From Gaeumannomyces sp. JS-464 (Eukaryota; Ascomycota; Sordariomycetes; Magnaporthales; Magnaporthaceae), in the NCBI GenBank assembly GCA_002197995.1, contig NGZR01000005.1, positions 5,084,001-5,148,000 of the forward strand: DNA of 64,000 bases, given 5' to 3'. Both the position numbers and the translations under genes were made by a program. The notes beneath the pieces are model-generated. The model did not search any database. It saw only the letters and a list, made by a program, of their open reading frames with translations, and was not told the origin of the DNA. Every line of letters starts with the position of its first letter. The stretch's first letter is position 1. Below, one piece after another: positions 24,895-35,600 of the stretch.

Positions 24895-25259
24895 ATGGTT
24901 CAGGTCCGGCACATCATCACGCTCCCCAAGCTTGCTCGGCCCGTCCCGGCGCCTCTTCCCATGCCTCCCATGGAGTGCATTGGTAGCGTTGGGCCCAGCA
25001 TCCCATCCCGCCCCTCCTTCTCACCCCGAGCGGCACACAGCACATGCCAGGTGTAAGCGGGATCATCCCATGTCCCCACCCCCTGCCTGCTGTCCCAAGC
25101 CACACAGCCTGCCACGGCCTCTTGGAACAGACTCTCAAAGACTGACATTTATGCTTCCAGCTCCCCGGAGTGCGCTGTCCCACCTGTGCCTCCAAAGGCA
25201 ACGAGGTCTGGGTAATCCCAGGACGGGCCTGTGGCTACTGCGGCACCCCGTGCTGCTAA
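24895..25259 (+). CDS. Probable 35-residue Cys-rich small protein (zinc-ribbon-like)
   Basis: Exon 1 (24895-24903) encodes MVQ. A 257-bp intron (24904-25160, with GACTGAC before the TTCCAG acceptor) leads to exon 2 (25161-25259), which reads LPGVRCPTCASKGNEVW then VIPGRACGYCGTPCC and a TAA. CPTC and CGYC, spaced 16 residues apart, form a zinc-ribbon-like Cys4 arrangement. I recall short unnamed proteins of this type in filamentous fungi, so the exon pairing is plausible. The donor (GTCCGG) is not consensus; GTTCAG directly after the ATG would also be in phase and would drop two residues. Function unknown. Too short to be caught by ordinary gene finders. Confidence 0.6.
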
Positions 25260-26020
25260 TTCAGGCTGCTCCAGCCAGCTCTCCCACCAGCGCCGCCGAC
25301 CTAGCACGAAGCTAGGCCACTACCTCTCCCTCCCACCTGCTGTACATCATCATATGCATCTGGCTTTCTTTTTCAAGGGATAACCGCAGTGTCCCGATTT
25401 CATTTTTCCTTTTTTTTTCTTACTGTCACTGGCTCACACGGGTTTCGGAATGGCAAAAAATAAAAACTATCATTGGGGAACAGGCTCAAAACGGCAGGTT
25501 GGTGTAAACGGAGGCGTCCCATACAACGGTTACGCATAATCTTTATTTTCATCTGGACTTTTTTTTTTGTCGTTTCTTTTTGTCGGCTGGGGGGTTGAAC
25601 AGCACGTTTCCTCCGAACACATGACTAGATTGGCTCATACCTTCACCACTTCCTTTTTTTCACTGTCTTCTCTCGGCGTTGATAGTGAGACACAGGCTGT
25701 CTGACCCGGCCCTGGCGAGCGACGCCTGACTCTAGGATAATAACGAACGGAAGACTTCTCGCCACCCGCTCAACAGAATGACAACCTGAGGACTGATTTT
25801 CATCTTTGCCAGGCGCCCAATATGTGATGGACCGAGGTGATGCTGCCCAAACCATGTAGCCAAGAAAGCGGGGAAGGCTGCCGGCGGCACCTGGCTAGCC
25901 CTGTGCGGTTGACAGTCAGCCTCATGCTGCAGCTGTCCCTGGTGAGGTTGGTGGGCAAGGGAGCGCAAACTGTGGCTGCCCTGGGGGTCGAACAAGAAGT
26001 TAGGAACCCAAGTAGAAGAG

Positions 26021-26043
26021 TTTTTTTTTTTTTTTTTTTGTTT

Positions 26044-26074
<31 letters not shown>
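26021..26074. repeat. Poly-T/poly-A inverted tract
   Basis: T19, G, T10 and then A24 directly abutting. The T10/A10 junction is a perfect palindrome and the whole tract can fold into a long hairpin. Confidence 0.9.
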
Positions 26075-26447
26075 GTTAACTTAAACAAAAATGAAAGAAA
26101 ATATATAAATAAAGCGACACCCTGCCCGGTTACACAAGAGCCGGACCTGCAACGCCCTGGCAAGCGCCCCGTGCTCAAAACATCCCTAGCTGGCACCAGG
26201 GACCCCGTTAGGCTCTGAGGCGTCGTCGTGTACCCCGGGGAGAAAGATAGAGCCCAACCGAGATGCGTACTCCCGCGGAGGCGGTACCTGGTGATTGCTA
26301 ACGACACTCCATCGCGGCGAGATAGGAGCATGTAATGATATATGGGTCGTGGTGGCACCTCGACACAGCAGAAGCGGTGTTACACCCGGCTCGCCTGGGG
26401 TGTTTTAGAAAGCGACTAGAAAGAAACAGAAGCAAGTAAACCGAAGG

Positions 26448-26468
26448 AAAAAAAAAAAAAAAAAAAAA
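26448..26468. repeat. A21 homopolymer
   Basis: Uninterrupted run of 21 A in intergenic DNA. Confidence 0.9.
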
Positions 26469-26811
26469 GGACACGTGAGTGAAGGATGAATTGCGTCCGG
26501 GAAACGGTCATCGCCGGTCGCCGACCAAAGGCGTCGGGAATAGGAGGGTTGGTGGAGGAGATTCCGTGCGGAACCCGCTCTGATGGGGGTGGCTGGAAGC
26601 CGCAGAGAACAGCACGAATCCGCAATATCCAGGGCTCCAGAAAGGGGTGATGGGCAGGTGGTGTTCGGGGCACGGACGGCACAGAATTAGCGATCCCCGC
26701 TGGCTGCCATTTCAGAAGCGTTTGGAAGCAGTCCACAGCGGCCGCCTCAAAGGCATGACAGGCACCAAATGGGAAATGGGGGCGCAAGGGAGAGAGGCCT
26801 TTCGGGGACTT

Positions 26812-26813
<2 letters not shown>

Positions 26814-26844
<31 letters not shown>
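26814..26844. repeat. T31 homopolymer
   Basis: Uninterrupted run of 31 T in intergenic DNA. Confidence 0.9.
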
Positions 26845-26845
<1 letters not shown>

Positions 26846-28285
26846 ACAGATCGAAACACAGCATAAGCTCAGCAGCTGTCGAGAATCCTCAATCCGCCTC
26901 TTGCTCCACCGGTCTCGCTCAGTCATGCCATCCCATTTTGATATGATATCACTTTTTTTTTTCTTTTTCTCCCCTCTCTTTCTTTTTCCCCAGCCCCCAG
27001 CCCCGGCTGCAGGGCAGCACCACCAGCATGAACGAATTGATTTCTTCTTTCGGGGGATCGACTGAGAGCCACGGCGCGTCGACGGCGGGTGGAACGATTC
27101 TGCCAATACAAAATACAATTCCAATAGTTCCTCGTTTGCCGTCGCAACAGAGCCCGGGCACGCGGCGGCGTTCAGGGGACCGACGGGGCGGAGACGGGGC
27201 TGACGGCCGCGGCGTGGCCAGGTGAGCGAGGCCTGGGGTTTGGGTCCTCTCCTGCTGCACGAGTGGGCGCTACGCAGGACGAGTCCGGGTGCTTGGGAAT
27301 GCCCCAAGACACGATTCCTTTCCTGGCGTGGCGCCCACAAGGAGAAACAAAAACGGACAGAGTGAGAGCCGTCGCTCAGCGTGCCACCCACCACACCCCT
27401 TGGCGGAGGCGGGCGGCCAGCCAAGTGAGCGGCCCTTGAGTGGTGGTCCCAGAGGACTCCCGAACTTAATGGCTCCCAGCCTGCATGAAGACTCAGGCAT
27501 GTGACACGCGAAGGCGCGGGATGTTACGTCGCCCGCTTGCTGACGCTGGACCCCGTCTCTGGGGCCCCTGTCAATCTCCCCTGCTCCCTTGGGGCATTGA
27601 GAAACTGGGAAAAGCAAAACAAAAAGAGGGAAGCCATCCATTACACATAAAAAAGAGGACCTCGGCGTCGGTTCTGTCCAAGCTGCCCGGTGCGCCGAGG
27701 GGCCACAAGAAGAGACTGGAGGAGCCTTTGAGCGACCAGAGAGATGGGACATGATTTCTGGGTCAATATCGACTTGCCCCCTCAACCGCTATGCCGTGCA
27801 GCATCCATGGCGCGTGCTTGACAGCAAGCAGCAACCGCATGGCGGCCCAAGCGTCCGTCATTGACGGAAACGTCGACCGTGCTAATTCCGATTGGAGGAC
27901 GCTGACACCCCGCGCTGACTCGCGCGTTCCCCACCTCAGTCTGGTTCAAATTGAATTGAAGCTTGCGACTTTTGCCTGGTGGTGGCCCCTGGTATGCTAT
28001 CCCTCCTCCGCCCAACGAACTTTATGATCGGAGCCGGGCAACACTCACTCGCATCGTCCCGCAACTCGTCCCCTGGCCCACACTGCGACATACGACGGGA
28101 TTAGCATTCGTGCGCGAGAAGAGCGGTCCTGCAGCTCCGCTTGCCTGACTGGCCGGGTTAAGTTTTTTTTCCTGCGACAAGTAAAGGAAGGCGACGCAAC
28201 GCCAGGCAGGGATAAGGAGACGAGGAAGGAGGAGAAAGAGAAGGGCTAGGAAGGAGGGAAACAACCTTTCCCCCCTCTGCCAAAG

Positions 28286-29385
28286 ATGGCGCAACCTATC
28301 ACCTTCCCCCGGCCGACCTTCGCCAAACTCTCCCCCCACCCATTCCTCCTCGCGAACCTTCAGCCAGCAGACCCCGCGGCCGCGTCACCCGCCCGCACTA
28401 ACGGTCGCGCCCCGCGGGAGCCGCGCCCCGTCAACGTCAACGCGGGCTCGCTGTCCCACGCCCACGGTAGCGCCGTCGTGCGCGCGGGCGACACCACCGT
28501 CATCTGCGGCGTGCGCGCCGAGGTGCTTCCCGTGGCCAACATCCCAAACTACCGGGTCCCGCCCCCGAGGCCAGACGACGATGGCGACGCGGATCGGAAA
28601 GAGGAGGAAGAAGAGGAGGGCAGGAAGGAGCTGCGCGACTACGACCTGGTCGTGCCTAACATCGAGCTCGCGACGGGATGCGCGCCGCAGTTCCTCCCCG
28701 GCGTACCGCCCACGGCGCTGGCGCAGACGCTGAGCAGCAGGGTCTACTCGCTGCTACACGCTTCTGGGCTGCTGGACGCTGCGGACCTGCGCATCTGGGA
28801 CGAGGGCGGCAGCGGCAACAGCAAACCGGGCGACGATGAGGAAATGGAGGAAGCCGACGACGGGACGCGGCAGAAGCCACAGGTCAAGGCGTACTGGGTG
28901 CTCTACATCGACGTGCTCTTCATCTCATTCGACGGGAACCCCTTCGACGTCGCCTGGGCCGCCGTCGTGGCCGCCCTGCGCGACACGCGCCTCCCCCGCG
29001 CCGTGTGGGACGCCGAGCACGAGGCCGCCGTCTGCCCCCGTGGGGACGGCAACCTCGGCCGCCCATTGTCCGTTCGCGGCCTGCCCGTCGCCTGCACCGC
29101 CGCCGTGTTCCGGGGCAAGGATGACCCCGACGCCGCGAGCGGCGACAACCAGTACTGGGTCCTGCTCGACCCGGACCGCCTTGAGGAGAGCCTGTGCGAC
29201 GAGTTCGTCACCGTCGTTGTTGACCGCAGCGCCGGCGCCGACTGCGGCCGGGAAGGGAGACGAGGGTCCTGAGCTTGCTCAAGACGGGCGGCACGGCTGC
29301 GGGGCTAGACTTTATTGGTCGGTTCGTGGAAGTCGCGGAGAAGAGATGGCAGGAGGTCAGGGGCATCATGAATGCCAAAGCATGA
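28286..29385 (+). CDS. RRP43: Exosome complex subunit Rrp43 (RNase PH fold), C-terminal frameshift
   Basis: Structural subunit of the RNase PH ring of the RNA exosome, which processes and degrades RNA in nucleus and cytoplasm. The start MAQPITFPRPTFAKLSPHPF follows a CT-rich leader. RNase PH-type blocks are clear: REPRPVNVNAGSLSHAHGSA, VRAGDTTVICGVRAE, NIELATGCAPQF, WVLYIDVLFISFDGNPFD and DNQYWVLLDPDRLEES. Eukaryotic ring subunits of this type are catalytically inactive. An acidic insert (DRKEEEEEEGRKE) is present. As written the frame stops at 29272, but adding one G to the GGG at 29255-29257 restores ETRVLSLLKTGG and the rest of the domain, ending RGIMNAKA at 29385 (about 366 residues). This is a likely consensus error because the gene should be essential. 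Confidence 0.9.
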
Positions 29386-29690
29386 GAGAATGTGTGGATG
29401 TGACTGCTCGGTTGTATGGGCTTGGTTGGGCTACGTTTGAAGAAAGGGGTGATAGACAAAATTGTTGGTAATGATACCCAAGAAGTAGAGACGATGATTT
29501 TACTGGTGCTATGGTTTCGTATCACTTTTTTTTTCAATTTTTCCTTCTGGCCTTTAACTGTTGTAATGTCGCCAGACATCGGGGAACGTTGGTGTTTTAG
29601 GAGCCAACAGCCTGGAAACGTTTGTCGGTCCATCTGGCTGCCATCTACGTAAATAGGCCGTATTGTGTGTGGGATGATACCGTCTTATAG

Positions 29691-29717
29691 CCTACCTAGG
29701 TAGGTAGCTAGGTAGGC
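29691..29717. repeat. Clustered CCTAGGTA palindromic motif
   Basis: Overlapping palindromes built from CCTAGG and TAGCTA. Single copies of the same core occur in other intergenic gaps of the window (16970, 18760, 20025, 23975, 39657, 48635). Confidence 0.8.
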
Positions 29718-30200
29718 ATTAAAGCTCCGGAAAGTGATTACATTGTGTATCCTCCACTCTTTTGTAATGCGACGATCATGAATAGCCTCACCAAACTGCG
29801 AGGTTGTTTTTCTGGGCCAGACCGGATTACATAAGCGAGCAAGGCTGCCGGGCTCAACACGTGATTAATTGCATCTACGAATCGGATCCACTTGCGGTCG
29901 AGCACTCTCCGCATTCAAAAGGCATGAAAAAAATTCCTTCGCTGCCCGTCTCTTTCCAAGCCTGCTCTCCTTCCCGACAACAACTCCTCGCCGGCCGGCG
30001 CTGGTCTCCTTCACGCCCGCCAGAAAAGCAGGCGGATGCCAGTCAGGTAAGAACTCTATTTCTATTCCTTTTGCCAACTTACAATGGCATCTTGCCTCTC
30101 TCCTGATGAGAACAATTTGCGATTGATTCTACCAGGTGGCTCTCTTTCGCCGGAGTAGCTAGATCTGGTAGATATATGACATTCAATTTCTTACATATTC

Positions 30201-30247
30201 TGAACCTTCGCTTTGGCCTCTCTTCTATTGAACCTTTTCGCTTTGGC
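30201..30247. repeat. Short direct repeat
   Basis: TGAACCTTCGCTTTGGC at 30201-30217 recurs at 30229-30247 with two additional T. Lies in the AT-rich gap. Confidence 0.8.
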
Positions 30248-30801
30248 GAGATGTCAGCTTGCTAACGAACATCCATTTCAGACTCAGTCTCAAAGGAACT
30301 CAGCAACATGCCGAGGGCAGTGTCACCTTGAGAGGGCTGGAGGCCGCGCTGTCGCCCTATGTCAAGGCTTGGAGCGTTCGAGAAAAGGACGGGTTGAAGG
30401 CAAGGGCTAGATCTGTATATTGTGCTATTCTGAATAGCTTATTTGCCATGGTAGCGGGCGCTACTAGATCTATGAGAATAATTGAACATTTCGCCTGCCT
30501 GACCACCTGAAATCTCGGCTGTCCAGCGCCGTTTTCCTGCCCGCATCCATCACTGTTGTCTTCTTTGCTGTGCCTGATTTTTGCCCCCAGTAGACCTGTG
30601 GCTAATGTGACGTAGTTGCGCCACATCTTCGGGGCCCCCCACGCCTCAAGCTCCAGAGAGCTCTAGCTTCAATTCCAGAAAAGGAAGCATCGACATCATA
30701 GCCTTGAGCCTCAGCTCAGTCCAGAGCTCCAACGTCAAACGTCGCATAGCTATCCCTTTTTGGCTTGCCCTCGACCACATTACAGATCCAAAGTCGCAGC
30801 C

Positions 30802-31339
30802 ATGTTCCGATTCGTAAGTTGACCTTGCGCAGTTCCTCGAGCTTGCTTTTGGCACTCCCATTTTACCCCTCGTCGCTCAATTGCTGACCCCGTTTGCGCC
30901 CGCTCCCGACGCACAGCACAAGCCGCTCGACACCGTCACGCTCTTCCACAAGGCCAGCTCGCCGGCCTCGATGAGGGTCGCGGCGCTGCTGAAGCAGGTG
31001 TCGGCGCAGGCGACGGCGACGGCGACCGAGGACCAGGCCAGCGACCACACACCGCAGAGCCAGCAGCACCAACAACGCGCCGAGTTCGATCTCCAGATCA
31101 CCGAGGACGCGCCCACGCCGGACCAGCTCAAGACCATCCTCGAGTACATCGGCGCGCCCTCCATCGGGGCCGTCATCAAGGGCGCCAGGACCGAGAGCGA
31201 CGCGCTCAAGCTGTACAAGCAGAAGCCCGACAGCTTCCAGTGGCCCCTGGTCGTCGACTGGAACAACGGGAGGGCGGCCGCGGGGGCGGACGAATCTCAG
31301 ATCCTCAAGATGCTGAACGAGCTCAACAAGGAGGAGTAG
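30802..31339 (+). CDS. Fmp46-like mitochondrial thioredoxin-fold redox protein (DUF1687)
   Basis: Tiny first exon 30802-30813 (ATG TTC CGA TTC) ends at a consensus GTAAGT donor. The intron 30814-30916 ends GCACAG, and exon 2 runs 30917-31339. The product is 144 residues: MFRF-HKPLDTVTLFHKASSPAS, an Ala/Thr/Gln-rich linker, FDLQITEDAPTPDQLKTI, then FQWPLVVDWNNG and a C-terminal NELNKEE. The layout matches the fungal Fmp46/DUF1687 family, which has a thioredoxin-like fold and is found in mitochondria; its reaction is not well defined. No CxxC pair is visible. The frame is undamaged. The micro-exon and phase-0 join agree with what I expect of the family (MFRF..KPLD). Confidence 0.85.
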
Positions 31340-32659
31340 GAGATGGGGTGGTTTGTAGTTCTCTGTTTCTTGCATTGCATCACATAATGAAGCACGTCGA
31401 CTAGTTGTCACAGTTGACCCTGTATACCATCACACTCCATGTTTACATATTACCTCCCCTCAATCATCCAAAGCCTCAGATATGCGTCTAGAGAAAGCTC
31501 GTCGTGATGTTGTACCCCAGGTGGTACTAGTGAAATGGGCGGCTTCCCCTTGCCCCTCCTCTTGCAAGTGCATTGCGGTGCCGTGATCCGGTTGCTGACA
31601 TGATGGAGTCATCTACTCGGGGTTCTAGAATATCTTGAACTTCTAACATCTGCTGGGTTAGATGTGGGGTCTTTTGCATTCCCCTCTCCCTTGTGACTTG
31701 ACCTCACGGCTGCTTTTTTTGTGCGGCTGGCTGTTGGCCCGGTGGCTGCAGCTTGCCGTGCGTGGTTGTGGGCAAACGGGGGAACCGCCTCGATAAAGAC
31801 GGCCTTAGTGTTCGCCCGGCCTGCCCCGACTCTTTGTGGGTTTTGCGGTGTGTTGAATACTGTCTATAGACCTTTCTTGGCCTTTGCGGCCCGTCTGTGA
31901 CTCCCTGTATACGGCTCCTCTTGCTGCACGCTGTACTGGTAAATCTGGCGGACCCGACTCTCCGGACCTTTGTAATAGGAGCACCGGAGCTTCGGCCGCT
32001 CGACATATTGCTCTCAGATCAACCTCACTCTCCTCTCAGGTCGCCTCCCCAGCCCAGCCTAATGTTTTTGCGAGCACACATGCTTTCTGTTGCCCTGTTC
32101 TACTCCCCTCCATTTTCTTCCTTTCCTTCCTACCCTCTTCCCTTTTTTTTCTTCCCACAACCAGCCACAACTTCTGTCTTCTACACAAATCCCAACCCAA
32201 CTTCCATCCTTCCATCGGAAACCATCAACACCTAACCTTCCTCATTACGCCACGCACTGGAAGCGGTTGGATCTCGCGCTATTATACGCTTTCTTCTTTC
32301 CCCACAGCACATATCCCGGCTGTCGACCTGTCGACCGTCATCTGAGCCTTGTCTTCGCTGCTCTCGGCGTGTACAGCAACAAGATATCTTCATCAGTGCA
32401 GGGCTCTGATCTTCCAGATCTTGCGCAGATTTCCTCTAGCCTTCCCCCATCCATAAGGGATCACAGCTTCTACTGCCCTGGCAGTCTTGCTGTCCTTGCG
32501 CCTCGTTCTGTAGGCACCCGGTCCATCACCCAACAACTACTCTTCACATCCGCCTCACCTGCAGAGTCACCTCTGTTGTCTCCACCTCTTTCTTCTTTTT
32601 TCTATCCTCGCACTTTGATCATTTTCGCTGCCACACCTGCTGTCAACATTGTGGGCAAG
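31340..32659. other. Intergenic region and long CT-rich leader
   Basis: The distal half (about 32030-32659) is strongly pyrimidine-rich and is probably promoter plus 5' untranslated leader of the RRM gene. The frame is open for about 190 codons before the ATG at 32660, but it contains no ATG and has the composition of CT-rich non-coding DNA. Confidence 0.5.
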
Positions 32660-35600
32660 ATGGCGACTGCTGAGAACGGCGCCGCTCCCGCCCTGGAGGC
32701 GGAGCCTGGTCGGACGGAGAAGCGATGGGATACGCCCATCGAGAACATCGGCCCAGATGGTCCGCTCGGCCACCCTCACCCAAAGTTCTACTTCACTTGC
32801 CCACCAGAGCGCAAGTACATCTTCTCAAAGGCCCATGCTGAGGGCAATGGGGTGGTGTACAAGCCCCGTCCTCTCGAGCTTGATGAGAATGGGGACCTGC
32901 CGCATAGAGTCCACACGCTCGCAAACAACAGCTCGACCTGGAATGAGGCCAACAACTACAGGCAAATGTATGCGATGCAGGTGGCGCAGGTCAAGAAGCG
33001 CCCAGAGATCTATGAGGATCTGTATGACTATTTCGACGGTCAAGATCTGTACATGATAGGCGCCTACAACGCCTTCAACCTCATCTCGACGCTCGCCGAC
33101 CAAAACAAAATCCTTGACCCGTTCATCCAGAGGGACAAGAAGATCGTGATGGAGAGCTTCCTTGACGAATGGCTGGCCACCAACCCCGAGGCCGAAGGTC
33201 GTCTGCTCTCGTGGAACTGGCAGACGGACTCGTCCGCGCGCGTCGTCTTGGATGGCTACGACACCGTCCCCGAGCTGGGCAACTTGGAGGACGACGAGAA
33301 GCTGATCTTCTCCGCCATCATCGCCAAGCGCTACGAAAAGGTGAAGGCCGCTCGTGCAGCTCGGAGCGCGCGGCTGAACCCTGTCGTCGTCAACGGTTCG
33401 GGCGATGTCAACTTTAGCAACTGGACTACCTCTCAGTGCTCCAACGGCGGCGGAACTCCCCGCCGCAACAACGACTTGAGTGAGCCCAGCTACTATGCGT
33501 CTATCTGCTTGGCCAGGAGCCTTTTATGCACCTGGCACATTACCTTGCTGACAAACAAGACCCAGGCAATGCAAACGCATCGGTTCCTCTGCCCGCTGCC
33601 ACGGCTGGCCCCATCTCCTCGGTGCGTCCTGAGGCTGAGGTGCCCATGGTCACTGCTGCTGCGCCCGTAAGTGCTTCAAGATACATTTTCAATGGAAACT
33701 ATACCGTCAAAGCCCCGGGACCGGCCTACCCCAGCCAGAACGGACCGTCTACCGACTGCAAGCATCCATCTGCCACAACCTTCTCGCCCCAGGCGTTTCG
33801 GACGAGACATAGGCTCAGCTATGAAAATAAACAGATGGCACGTGGATTCGGCACAGGCAAACCGGAGCATAGGTCACCCAACGGCCAGTCACCCAACAAG
33901 AAATCGACTACAAAGCCGACTCGGAACGGTGCCCATAATGGAGGTGCTCAGTATCACGGCGGCCACAACCCGGACACCACGCCTACCAAGCCTCCTCGGC
34001 ATGCGCCCATGCCTGGCCCCAAGGGACGTATGGTGAGCAACACCTTTCCCAGCCAGGGCCATGCCAGCTTCAACAGCCAACCGTCCATGCCATATGACCT
34101 CCCTCAGCCTGGGTTCCCCCATCAGCCTGCTGGTCATCAGGGCGGAGTCGGCCGGGAAATCTCGACCATCGGTATGCCGGGGCGTTCTCCCAACCAGGCC
34201 CCACGCACGATCAGTTTCCACGGGGGTGTCCACTCGCGGACCGTGTCCAACTACCAGCAGACTAGCCCGCCTCACAACCCGATTTCCGGTCAGTTCCAAC
34301 AGACCCCGAACAGCCACTTCTCGAGCTCGCAGCGTAGAGCCTCTGGCTCTGGCCCGTCCACGAAGAGCGGCCTCGTGCGAATGGAGCGGGATGGGCTCTC
34401 AGCGATCAGCAAGATTCCATCCATGGGCAGAAGTACGTGTACAACAAGACCAAAGGCAACACCACCGGCGGCCCCAAGCCTCGCCGGAATAGCACCCTGA
34501 TTGCCCACAGCCCGGGCACCCGTAACCAACAGGCCGGGAACGGTAAGCCGGCGACGGCTGCTACAGCAAACGAAGACACGAAGCATCCCAGCCAGCACGG
34601 CGGCGGTGGAAACGGCTACGTCAAGCCGCCGCCACCGACGAGGGAGACGTGTCTCAACTACGATATCCCAACACGGAACCTTCGGTGGAGTGCCCGTGCC
34701 CGACATGCACCCAGAGGAGCCGCAATGTCACAGTGAGCGTCATGGGAGGGGGTGGCCTGGAGCGGAGCGATGAGGAAGCTCTGCGCAAGCACTTTGGTCA
34801 GTGGGGTCAGATCGAATATGTCATATTCCCTCGCCCTCCTACCGGGTTCCATCACGGACTCCAGGGCGGCCATGGCAGACCCACCAACCGGGCATACATC
34901 ACGTTCATCTCGGATGCCATCCCTCCCGTTGTTGTCGAGGAGGCCCACGGAAAGCTCTGCCCGGGAATCCGCGGGGCCCTGCGAGTCTTCCACTCTGCGT
35001 GCTCGAAGCACTTCCGCGGCGTGAACTCGCCTCCTCATCGTCGTCCTTATAGCGACCAGTCTGCCATGACTGGCCCTGCGCCGCACTACCACCAGCCTGG
35101 ACACCCGAACATTGCCGTGGTCTTGTCGCCGCCCATGGCGCCCCCTCACCTCGCTCCCGGCGGAGGCAATTTCGCCCCGTCGCATCCACGACCGCTCCCA
35201 ATGCCTCCTATGGGCACTGCCGGATTCGATCAGGGTCTGCCACAGTACCCGCAGCTCGGCGATCAAGCGCACCAGACCGGAGAGCAGCCGCCCATCACTG
35301 GCCCTCTGTCGCTCCCTGCGCTGCCTCCACGGCCGGCTGCACTGATGCTGCCGGCGCTTGGTTTCCCTGACGGTGGGACCTCGGCGACTTCCCAGCAGCT
35401 GAATACGCCTTATAGCAAGTCCGCCAGCCTCCCAGACCTTCCGACTTCTGTGGAGTCGAGCGAAGCCAAGCAGCCCCAAGAGAAGCAGCAAGAGTTGCCT
35501 GAGAAGAGCCAGCCCTCGGAGAGGCCGCAGGAGAGCGGCGAGACCCAAAAGACCAGCCATCCCAGCCCCTCCAACGGTCATGGCCCTCAGGCTCGCCAGG

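Larger units (their letters stand above)
25260..28285. other. Gene-poor interval of about 3 kb
   Basis: No supportable gene. Dominated by homopolymers: T19-G-T10-A24 at 26021-26074, A21 at 26448-26468 and T31 at 26814-26844. The last few hundred bases are the likely promoter and leader of the RRP43 gene. Confidence 0.5.
29386..30801. other. Intergenic, relatively AT-rich interval
   Basis: No coding gene supported. It has a cluster of CCTAGG/TAGGTAG palindromic motifs (29691-29717), three TAGATCTG-like repeats (about 30160-30470) and a near-exact direct repeat TGAACCTT(TT)CGCTTTGGC at 30201-30217 and 30229-30247. A CAG|GTAAGA donor at 30048 and a later TTTCAG could mark a spliced leader of the downstream gene or a non-coding transcript. 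Confidence 0.45.

Noticed and set aside
32090..32659. In-frame extension of the RRM protein upstream of its ATG
   Set aside because: No ATG in the extension and pyrimidine-rich, leader-like sequence.
34433..34532. Intron starting at GTACGT in the RRM gene
   Set aside because: Acceptors in range lead to frames that stop or lose the natural NQ-rich sequence; a 1-bp shift explains the site better.
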